The notes beneath the pieces were generated by a model. That model made no database searches. It saw only the letters and a list, made by a program, of their open reading frames with translations, and had not been told where the DNA came from. Of a stretch of 32,466 bases of DNA, positions 26,295 through 32,466 are shown piece after piece. The stretch lies in contig DAPR01000005.1 in assembly GCA_002502605.1 (NCBI GenBank), positions 1-32,466 on the forward strand, written 5' to 3'. Source of the stretch: Euryarchaeota archaeon UBA258 (GTDB lineage: Archaea; Thermoplasmatota; Poseidoniia; Poseidoniales; Poseidoniaceae). Numbering within the stretch: the first letter of the stretch is position 1; each line of letters starts with the position of its first letter. The translations under genes were made by a program, and so were the position numbers.

Positions 26295-27230
26295 ATGGTG
26301 GCAGCGATGAACAATCTGTTAGCATCCCCTCCATTCAACGATGCGCGTCCCCTGCTTGAGAACATCTGCGAGAGCATTCGCTCCGCCTCAATGGTTCACA
26401 TTCATGCACCTGCAGATGCGGTAGGTGTCTTGGGACTTGCTTTCATTGAGGCCGCATGCTTGGATTTGGGTCTGCCTTATGCCCGGCGGTTTATGCCACC
26501 GCATCGCACTCTGCCACGTGATGAAGTGGTTCATCCCAACCAATCCGACGATGGTTGCCTGTTGTTTTTGGACCCTTTTGAAGACACTTGGGATGTATCT
26601 GATGTCCAAGAAAAAAAATACATCCACATCACACCCCTTGCAGTCAATATCAGACTTGGTTCTAAGAAAAGTGAGCGGCGTGGTGCCTTGGATGTTGTAG
26701 CACAGTGTGCAGCCATCGCTGCAGAACTTGCCCCTAAGGGTCAACGAGTGCGGCGGTTGAGGCCATTTGCAGGATCTGGGTTATGGCTTCGAGAGGCTCT
26801 AGATACCACTTTTGATCCCGTGCATACCGCTATTCGAGACCTGCTAAGTGGTGAAGGATCTTTGCGAGTTGTTGCGTTGCCTGAGGTCCCATCGCCTTCT
26901 GAGTCGATGATCCCTCATCTTTCACAACGCATGCTATCGAGGCTTTCCAAGGCATGGCCAAAAATGGATGTTGATGCAAGGACTCAAGCGCTTTCAGAAT
27001 TGGTTTTACCTACACTCACCAACTCAAACCTTTCAACTCCGCGTTTGGAAGAACTTGTTTGGCACCGACTTTTAGTTGGCGATCACCCTGTTGATGTTGT
27101 GAGTCAGGTTCACCTTGCTATGAAGGATTGGCCAGAAGGGAAAGACGAGGCCAAACTCCATGCCTCTAAGTTGGCTGATTTCTTCATCGTTCATGGTGCT
27201 TTGACCCCATCAGGCCCATCGACGGATTGA
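26295..27230 (+). CDS. Degenerate RecJ/Cdc45-like DHH-family protein
   Basis: The 311-residue protein begins at ATG 26295 (ATG 26307 also possible). Its N-terminal part, M-V-H-I-H-A-P-A-D-A-V-G-V-L-G-L-A, lines up with the first DHH-family motif of archaeal RecJ-like proteins (H-x-D-x-D-G plus a small-residue helix), but the metal-binding Asp pattern is broken. D-D-G-C-L-L-F-L-D-P-F could be the second motif region. The middle (L-D-V-V-A-Q-C-A-A-I-A-A-E-L and D-P-V-H-T-A-I-R-D-L-L) also resembles RecJ/Cdc45 layout. Location directly after rps15 supports this, since RecJ-like genes sit there in other euryarchaea. If correct it would be a non-catalytic Cdc45-like partner of GINS and MCM at the replication fork. 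Without a profile search the assignment is tentative. Confidence 0.5.
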   Translation: MVAAMNNLLASPPFNDARPLLENICESIRSASMVHIHAPADAVGVLGLAFIEAACLDLGLPYARRFMPPHRTLPRDEVVHPNQSDDGCLLFLDPFEDTWDVSDVQEKKYIHITPLAVNIRLGSKKSERRGALDVVAQCAAIAAELAPKGQRVRRLRPFAGSGLWLREALDTTFDPVHTAIRDLLSGEGSLRVVALPEVPSPSESMIPHLSQRMLSRLSKAWPKMDVDARTQALSELVLPTLTNSNLSTPRLEELVWHRLLVGDHPVDVVSQVHLAMKDWPEGKDEAKLHASKLADFFIVHGALTPSGPSTD

Positions 27231-27255
27231 AACGGCGTAGCCTCTTCGCTGAACC

Positions 27256-27606
27256 ATGGCGATTGAGCGACTTCTCACTGGAAGCATTCGTGACCAAGTG
27301 CAAGAATTGATGTCAACAGAAGACCTCGTCATTGAGGCTTTCAGGGATCTGGTCAAGGACGAACTCAAAGCCCACATTCGCAACAAGGTCGACGAAGACC
27401 CAGAACTTAAGGCCGAAATTAAGGAGGCTGTTGCTTACTACTTCCACACCAAGGCACGCACGGTTTACGCCGAGTTAAAGGCGACAAGGGCTGCTACACG
27501 CCTTGGTCTTCGATTGCTCCCCGATGATCTCCAAGGCGAGGTTGGCGAAGCAGTGGTCTCACTGTTCGAGAAAGAACTCGGAGCCCTTTTGGAAAAGGCA
27601 CTTTGA
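27256..27606 (+). CDS. Small charged helical protein of unknown function
   Basis: This 116-residue protein starts at ATG 27256, 25 bases after the previous stop, so the two are probably co-transcribed. It is rich in Glu, Lys, Ala and Leu and predicted by eye to be almost wholly helical: D-L-V-K-D-E-L-K-A-H-I-R-N-K, then E-L-K-A-E-I-K-E-A-V-A-Y-Y-F-H-T-K-A-R, and a closing L-L-P-D-D-L-Q-G-E-V-G. There is no signal peptide, Cys motif or catalytic signature. I do not recognise a named family. Its place after the uS15/RecJ-like pair suggests a housekeeping role in replication or translation (inference). Confidence 0.75.
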   Translation: MAIERLLTGSIRDQVQELMSTEDLVIEAFRDLVKDELKAHIRNKVDEDPELKAEIKEAVAYYFHTKARTVYAELKATRAATRLGLRLLPDDLQGEVGEAVVSLFEKELGALLEKAL

Positions 27607-27674
27607 GAACATTAACTCACGAATCAGCGTGTATGTTATGAGCCATGTCGTTTTCGTTGAGTTGAGTGATGTTG

Positions 27675-29723
27675 ATGTCGTGGCGCCCTTTGCTCTTTGC
27701 CTCGATCTTTTTAGTGGCGATCCTCGCACCAATGAACTCCTCTTTGGTCGGCCAAGCCGAAGCCGAAGACACCATCGTTTGCTGTGATTCAATCTCGCAA
27801 AATCTGTATTTGATCGGTTCGGATAGCAGCGGTACATTGTCACCCTTCGCCCAAGATTTAGGCGAAACAACCATGACAAAAACGATTGCAAATGCCGTCG
27901 CCTCCGAAGAAACGGTAGGGACGTGGTCGTTGCCTGAAGTCTGGCCAGGTACAGTGCCTGCCTCGACATGGAGCCTGAGCATGGCTTACGAGGTCACCGA
28001 CGCAGCAGGCGCTCAAATCAATGCCACCGCATCGCTCCAAATTGGTTCCCAAACCTACAGCGCCTCAACACCAGCAGGAAATTCATTCCTCGCACAAGGC
28101 ACGGGGACGCTGACCTTTGACATCGATGTAGAGGCGACTTCAATTTCCTCTTCGAGCAATGTCGTGTTAACGCTGACCGCCCAGACCGTTGTTTTTAGCC
28201 TTCCAACGGGTGACGCTAAGTTAGAATTCCAGTGGGGGAGCGAGGATGCAGATTCCCACATCGAAGGCGAGATGCCTCTCCTTTCCCTGACTTTGCAAGA
28301 TCCAGAAGTAGAAGGGTCGGAAGTTTATTTTTCAGTTGTGATTGATTCCTATTGGGGCACTAAAATCCTCTCAAACTCGGATTCCTTGAACATGCGAGTG
28401 AATGGAAACTTGCTGAGCGGCGACCCAATCGAGACCTCTCAAGGGGACGGCGTGCGGGTGACGTGGACTTGGCTCGACGCAGCGGGTGGCGAGGAGACGG
28501 TTAATGCGCAGGTTGAGCTTGTGCTCCAGGCAGGAGGTGCAACGCTTTCAGGCAGTGCTTCGTTTGCCATCGAAACATTCGATTCGGACAGTGGGACTGG
28601 GACCTATTACCCACCAGATGAACCGCTGCAAACAAACGGAGACGGAAGCCCAATTGAGGTTGTAGGTACCTTCGAAATCAGCCCAGATGAAGGGGCGATT
28701 AGGCTCACACGTGAGACCAGCATCACCCTTGGTGGCGAAATGGCATTTTGGATGCGCTGGGGACTTGACCACATTGGTGACGATGTCAATGACCTTTCCC
28801 CGGTGTTGAAAAGCTTCCAAGAAGGCTCCGTCACCGAAGATGAGCGGGTCAGTCGAAGCATTGAACCAAATGAAATCAATGAATTCGAACGGCAGATGCT
28901 CACCGGTGCCTCGACATCATCCGGTCTCTGTTCGTATTACCTAAGCGTCGGTCTTGGTCTTGACAGTGAAGAACTGCTTGGAAGTTTCAGGAACTTTGAG
29001 ACCATTTCCATTGATCTGGATTTGAACGGCCAACAAGATGTGGTGAACCATCCAGTGACCCTCGTGTTCCGAACCTCAGAGTTTGTCGATATCAACCAAC
29101 AAATGACATTGCTTCGAAACTTCATCACCGTCCAACCAGCTCCTTTGTGGTCTGATTTGACCCTCTCTTTCGAAGGTGAGTCTTCAGGGTTCTCAGCTTA
29201 CTTAGGTCCGAAAGTCTTGGAATCCACAGAGGTCAAACTATCACATTCTCGACTTCCTTGGGGCGAGACAATTTCAATCGAAGGTTCAGACCTTGACCAA
29301 GACGTTGACTTCACATTCAGTTTTATTCCAACCAATGCCCCTCTCAATGCCCCTATTCCTCTGCTTGCCGGTATAGGTGTAGCCTTGTTGGTCGGGTTGA
29401 TTGTGGCCTTACGAATGACTCGCACCCGTGAGCGAAAAATCTTGATGCTCGAACTCGTCCTTGTGCCAATGGTGGCCTTCATCCATTTCTTTGCCTACCC
29501 CCCACTTTTCGTTGGTGGAGCCGTGGTCTTCACGATCTTACTGTGGTGGATTTCGGCAGCTGCTAGCCCAAGAAGTCGCCCGTCAATCGAGGCGCTACAA
29601 CAAATGAATACCCCGAATATTCCTTGCCCTGCATGTTCAACAAAGAACGCAGTTTTGAGCGAGGAACGCCCTCTACGGTTCGCCTGCGCTGGTTGTGGCC
29701 GAGTGATCAAACTTGTAGCCTAA
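27675..29723 (+). CDS. Exported protein with C-terminal membrane helices and zinc ribbon
   Basis: ATG 27675 starts M-S-W-R-P-L-L-F-A-S-I-F-L-V-A-I-L, a clean signal peptide; GTG 27666 and ATG 27669 are in frame just before. The mature ectodomain (about 530 residues) is Ser/Thr/Gly/Asp-rich and beta-like, with a C-C pair near its start and several V-x-L-x-L-x strands. The C-terminal part has two or three membrane helices (L-L-A-G-I-G-V-A-L-L-V-G-L-I-V-A-L; then V-F-T-I-L-L-W-W-I-S-A-A) and ends in a four-Cys zinc ribbon, C-P-A-C...F-A-C-A-G-C-G, on the presumed cytosolic side. Function is unknown; the plan suggests a signalling or assembly protein linking the surface to the cytosol. Its TAA abuts the convergent gene's stop. 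Confidence 0.82.
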   Translation: MSWRPLLFASIFLVAILAPMNSSLVGQAEAEDTIVCCDSISQNLYLIGSDSSGTLSPFAQDLGETTMTKTIANAVASEETVGTWSLPEVWPGTVPASTWSLSMAYEVTDAAGAQINATASLQIGSQTYSASTPAGNSFLAQGTGTLTFDIDVEATSISSSSNVVLTLTAQTVVFSLPTGDAKLEFQWGSEDADSHIEGEMPLLSLTLQDPEVEGSEVYFSVVIDSYWGTKILSNSDSLNMRVNGNLLSGDPIETSQGDGVRVTWTWLDAAGGEETVNAQVELVLQAGGATLSGSASFAIETFDSDSGTGTYYPPDEPLQTNGDGSPIEVVGTFEISPDEGAIRLTRETSITLGGEMAFWMRWGLDHIGDDVNDLSPVLKSFQEGSVTEDERVSRSIEPNEINEFERQMLTGASTSSGLCSYYLSVGLGLDSEELLGSFRNFETISIDLDLNGQQDVVNHPVTLVFRTSEFVDINQQMTLLRNFITVQPAPLWSDLTLSFEGESSGFSAYLGPKVLESTEVKLSHSRLPWGETISIEGSDLDQDVDFTFSFIPTNAPLNAPIPLLAGIGVALLVGLIVALRMTRTRERKILMLELVLVPMVAFIHFFAYPPLFVGGAVVFTILLWWISAAASPRSRPSIEALQQMNTPNIPCPACSTKNAVLSEERPLRFACAGCGRVIKLVA

Positions 29724-30134
29724 TCAAAGCCCAAGTTGAGCAAGGCTTCCTACCAAACTCGTGGCCTGTGTGTAGTCTGATGGTGAAAAGTAGCCACAAA
29801 ACTCGTTGTTTTCATCCACTGCAACAACGGCTTGTGGTGAGCGTTTTTTGATTTCTGACAAAACATGCTTCAGCGTATCCGTTTGATGAACCTTGAGGAA
29901 ATCCATTTCCATCCATTCAGCGCATTTGGCTTCACCTGCATCCACAGCCTGTGACATGGCTTTGAGGAATTGGTTGGTGCCTAGAACACCCTTGACATTG
30001 TTTGAATCGTTCAAGACAATGACGATGCCGCCTTGAATGCTCATCATTCTCTTTGCCCCTTCTTGGAGCGTGTCGTCCACGCCCACAGTGATGTGTTCGT
30101 CATCCAAATTCAGGTCTGCAACAGTCTTTGCCAT
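29724..30134 (-). CDS. CBS-domain pair protein
   Basis: ATG 30134 (M-A-K-T-V-A-D-L-N-L-D) is preferred over in-frame GTG 30173, giving 136 residues. Two CBS modules fill the protein: D-D-T-L-Q-E-G-A-K-R-M...I-V-I-V-L-N-D-S-N-N-V-K-G-V-L-G and D-T-L-K-H-V-L-S-E-I-K-K-R...A-V-V-A-V-D-E-N-N-E-F-C-G-Y-F-S. Paired CBS modules usually bind adenine nucleotides such as AMP or ATP and act as energy-state sensors, either free-standing or with a partner enzyme. No extra catalytic domain is present. It lies downstream of gltX on the same strand with a gap of about 40 bases, so it may be read with it. Confidence 0.88.
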   Translation of the reverse strand: MAKTVADLNLDDEHITVGVDDTLQEGAKRMMSIQGGIVIVLNDSNNVKGVLGTNQFLKAMSQAVDAGEAKCAEWMEMDFLKVHQTDTLKHVLSEIKKRSPQAVVAVDENNEFCGYFSPSDYTQATSLVGSLAQLGL

Positions 30135-30177
30135 AGCAAGAGGAGGTTGGGACCGCCCTATCAGTCTTACCACGCCT

Positions 30178-31890
30178 TCAGGAATGGCTGAACAGGATGA
30201 CAGTTGGACTCAAAACTCGACCATATCCAATTCGCTCGAGTTGAACCATGGTTCCAACCGGGTAAGCGTGATCTTCCATTTGCCCATTCAACTCGAGAAG
30301 TTCTCCATCGTCTGCTAGAATGAGGGTGCCAGGCGTGCTTTGTGCTTCACTTAGCCAGTGGACAATTGGCCGGTTGTCTTGGCGATCGATGGACTGGACA
30401 GCGGCATCCGTTCCTGTTAACGCCACGTCAGCAAATCCTTTGAGACGCAATTCCCCTTTAGCAGAATCTTCCTCTTCAATCCAAATGGTGGGATTTGACA
30501 GGTCAAAGGTTCGTTTTCCTTGATCCTCATGGTTCGGATGAACATCCACTGAAACGCTTGGGGGGTGTTCTCCTGTGAGTTTGAATTGCTGTGGTGTTCG
30601 GATGAATGCCAAACGAGGAGCTTCATCGTCAATTTGCTTCGTGTTGTGTGAGAAGAGGGTGGTGAGCGGCACAGATATGTCCTTTTGAGTGACTCCTAAT
30701 TCAATCCAAAACGCCCTTAATGCCTCGGCTGTAATCCCTCGGTGCTGTAAGGCTGCAAGGGTTGGAAGACGAGGGTCATCCCAACCAGTAAAGTGGCCCG
30801 CTTCGATGTCTCGACGCATTTGTGATGTTGAGAATCCTCCCCACTCGTGCACCTTTACCCGGCCCCAATACATTGTTTCTGGATATTCCCATCCAAAGTG
30901 TTCGTAGAGCAGTGTTTGTTTTCGAGTTGAATCCATCAAATCCTTTCCACGGATGATGTGCGTTACACCTTGCAGGTGGTCTTCCACAGCGCTCTGGAAA
31001 TCCAGCAGTGGCCATACTCGGTAGGTTGAACCGATTTCTGGCCGTGGGTGTGGATGGTTGGCGGTGTCCTGCATGCGCAACGCAGGCCAGTCCCTTAGTG
31101 CCGGATTTTTCAGAGTCATGTCCGTTTTGACTCGCACAACAGCGTCTCCAGGCTTGAAGGTTCCATCGAGCATTTTACCCCACAAGTCTATGTTGGTCTC
31201 GGTGGAATTTCCTCTGCATGGGCATTCGGTTTTGTCAACCCTGAACACCTTGAACGCCTCACCTGTACAACGGCAAACATATCCAAAGCCAGCCTCCAGC
31301 ATCTGCTCCGCATGCTCGTAGTAGTGAGGGATTTGATCGCTTGCAATCACGACTCTGTGAGGTGCATAACCCAACAACCAACCTGCTTCCGTTTCAATGT
31401 CCTTGTAGGCACTGACAAGTGGAGGTTTGACCACTGTGTCCGTATCATCGAACCTCAAGATCAGTTCTCCGTCCCATTCCTTGGCGTATTCACCATTGAT
31501 GACAATGCCTCGGGCATGGCCGAAACTCATAGGTCCGTTTGGGTTTGGTGCAAATCGAAGAACCACCTTTCCTTTTTCGGCATTCTTCAATTCTGGCAAG
31601 CCAACTCTTCGTTCCTTCTTTTCGCGCTTTTCAAGAAGATGTGGCGCTTCTTCATTGAGCACGGCACGCAACGCATCCAAACCCTCACGTGCAGCCATTG
31701 CGTTCGCTTCAGCAACTGCTTTTGCAATCAATGGTGAGATGATTTTGCCGTGGGGTCGCAGGTCTGCGCGTGAACCCATAAGCCGGCCGATCACAGACCC
31801 TGGTGCGGCCTTACCTTCGTATTCAATCGCGTTCTGTATCGCGAGATGTCGAAATGAGTTTAGGGTGGCTTCATCGGGTGACCAAGACAT
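30178..31890 (-). CDS. gltX: Glutamyl-tRNA synthetase, archaeal type
   Basis: The enzyme charges tRNA with glutamate. An N-terminal extension of about 110 residues precedes the catalytic class I domain, as in archaeal GluRS. The HIGH region reads R-F-A-P-N-P-N-G-P-M-S-F-G-H-A and the KMSKS region G-G-F-S-T-S-Q-M-R-R, both variants within the archaeal spread. Further markers are L-R-F-D-D-T-D, a C-R-C...C-P-C cluster that may bind zinc, H-I-I-R-G-K-D-L, and G-W-D-D-P-R-L-P-T-L before the beta-barrel anticodon-binding domain. ATG 31890 is chosen because AGGAGG lies 11 bases upstream; ATG 31899 and ATG 31923 are in-frame alternatives. It follows the RNase HII gene closely, on the same strand. 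Confidence 0.95.
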   Translation of the reverse strand: MSWSPDEATLNSFRHLAIQNAIEYEGKAAPGSVIGRLMGSRADLRPHGKIISPLIAKAVAEANAMAAREGLDALRAVLNEEAPHLLEKREKKERRVGLPELKNAEKGKVVLRFAPNPNGPMSFGHARGIVINGEYAKEWDGELILRFDDTDTVVKPPLVSAYKDIETEAGWLLGYAPHRVVIASDQIPHYYEHAEQMLEAGFGYVCRCTGEAFKVFRVDKTECPCRGNSTETNIDLWGKMLDGTFKPGDAVVRVKTDMTLKNPALRDWPALRMQDTANHPHPRPEIGSTYRVWPLLDFQSAVEDHLQGVTHIIRGKDLMDSTRKQTLLYEHFGWEYPETMYWGRVKVHEWGGFSTSQMRRDIEAGHFTGWDDPRLPTLAALQHRGITAEALRAFWIELGVTQKDISVPLTTLFSHNTKQIDDEAPRLAFIRTPQQFKLTGEHPPSVSVDVHPNHEDQGKRTFDLSNPTIWIEEEDSAKGELRLKGFADVALTGTDAAVQSIDRQDNRPIVHWLSEAQSTPGTLILADDGELLELNGQMEDHAYPVGTMVQLERIGYGRVLSPTVILFSHS

Positions 31891-31947
31891 GGGACTCATT
31901 TCCTCCTGTTGCCTTCCCTTCATCAAGTGCGTGGCTGTGAAATCAGA

Positions 31948-32466
31948 TTAAACCTCAAACAGAGTTTGCTGGGCATCGCTCTCCCATGTTCTGAGCGGGG
32001 GTTCCTCTTGATGCAGAGCGAACCAAGCACGGTGAACAGTTTTCCACGACCAACGCAATTCCGGGTGCGGGGTTTTCCCCTTCAAAAGACTCGGTAGGGC
32101 TGCTTTTGTGTACGGATCTGATGGGTATCCCGACCCGATACCAAACCCTAACTGTTCAGTAAGTTGAGCAATGCATTCGTCTCGTTTGACCTTGGCGAGA
32201 ATGCTCGCCATACCGACCACTGCATGATTTGTGTCTGCCTTGTGTTCCGAATGGATGGTGCTGTCAGTCCAAGGCCATTCAACAAGCCGTGCAGCAATGC
32301 GATCTGTGAACCTATCGGCATTGACGTCGCATGCATCATTGAGAATGTGAACTCCATCGCCAAGTTGTGTTCGAAGGGGATTGAGGGCTTCAGCGAACAA
32401 CTCAACTTCGAGCAAGTTCAGACCGTTCTTCGATACGGCAGCATCGATGCGTGGTGGAGGGCATAC
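31948..32466 (-). CDS. rnhB: Ribonuclease HII, N-terminus cut by window edge
   Basis: The frame is open to the right edge (172 residues visible), so the true start lies outside. Visible markers of archaeal RNase HII: P-R-I-D-A-A-V-S and L-N-L-L-E-V-E-L-F-A, then D-A-C-D-V-N-A-D-R-F, S-E-H-K-A-D, M-A-S-I-L-A-K-V-K-R-D and G-S-G-Y-P-S-D-P-Y-T. The enzyme cuts RNA in RNA:DNA hybrids and at single ribonucleotides in DNA. The missing N-terminus would carry the first catalytic Asp-Glu motif (G-x-D-E-x-G-R-G). It ends shortly before gltX. Confidence 0.93.
   Translation of the reverse strand, partial: VCPPPRIDAAVSKNGLNLLEVELFAEALNPLRTQLGDGVHILNDACDVNADRFTDRIAARLVEWPWTDSTIHSEHKADTNHAVVGMASILAKVKRDECIAQLTEQLGFGIGSGYPSDPYTKAALPSLLKGKTPHPELRWSWKTVHRAWFALHQEEPPLRTWESDAQQTLFEV

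Noticed and set aside
30830..31540. GluRS with altered HIGH (S-F-G-H) and KMSKS (F-S-T-S-Q) motifs as a possible paralogue with a new function
   Set aside because: Archaeal GluRS enzymes commonly vary at both sites, all other conserved blocks are present, and the gene is full length.
31427..31951. 174-codon plus-strand frame antisense to gltX
   Set aside because: It is fully explained as the shadow of a well-supported GluRS and resembles no protein.

Overview
The window looks like a piece of a streamlined planktonic euryarchaeon, most likely Thermoplasmatota of the Marine Group II (Poseidoniales) type. Direct evidence for Archaea: an archaeal glutamyl-tRNA synthetase, the archaeosine enzyme ArcS with its complete signature motif, an archaeal-length uS15, an archaeal RNase HII, a UPF0201 protein and two proteins with archaeal type IV prepilin-like N-termini. 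The finer taxon is inferred from the very large secreted Asp/Asn-rich proteins, the compact gene packing and the roughly 50 % GC appearance.

Layout. (1) 1-3511, minus strand: a metallo-beta-lactamase-fold hydrolase (WalJ/YycJ type) followed by two overlapping prepilin-like exported proteins; the second runs off the left edge. (2) 3746-16267, plus strand: a surface-protein block. It holds a giant secreted protein with many Ca-binding type-3-like repeats and an internal beta-propeller, a second giant protein with one C-terminal membrane anchor and a Pro-rich cytoplasmic tail, a small helical cytosolic protein, and a zinc-metalloprotease lipoprotein. (3) 16264-21579: a small membrane protein, a pyroglutamyl-peptidase/Nudix fusion, a UPF0201 protein, a family 2 glycosyltransferase, a membrane protein ending in a zinc ribbon, and DnaJ. 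(4) 21580-23805, minus: a single-pass exported protein with two related ectodomains. (5) 23848-29723, plus: ArcS, uS15, a degenerate RecJ/Cdc45-like protein, a small helical protein and another exported membrane protein ending in a zinc ribbon. (6) 29724-32466, minus: a CBS-pair protein, GluRS, and RNase HII cut by the right edge.

Two themes run through the window. First, a large share of the coding capacity goes to the cell envelope: seven exported or anchored proteins plus a glycosyltransferase, with many N-glycosylation sequons in the giant proteins. The block at 3746-16267 is the best candidate for an undescribed system: a secreted Ca-binding giant, a membrane-anchored partner, a cytosolic helical protein and a lipoprotein protease in tandem. 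Second, packing is extreme: all four convergent gene pairs have stop codons that touch or overlap.

No tRNA, rRNA, CRISPR array or insertion sequence was recognised. No stretch longer than 300 bases lacks a gene; the longest gap (3512-3745) lies upstream of the first giant gene. Many starts are uncertain because GTG and TTG are used and ribosome-binding sites are weak.
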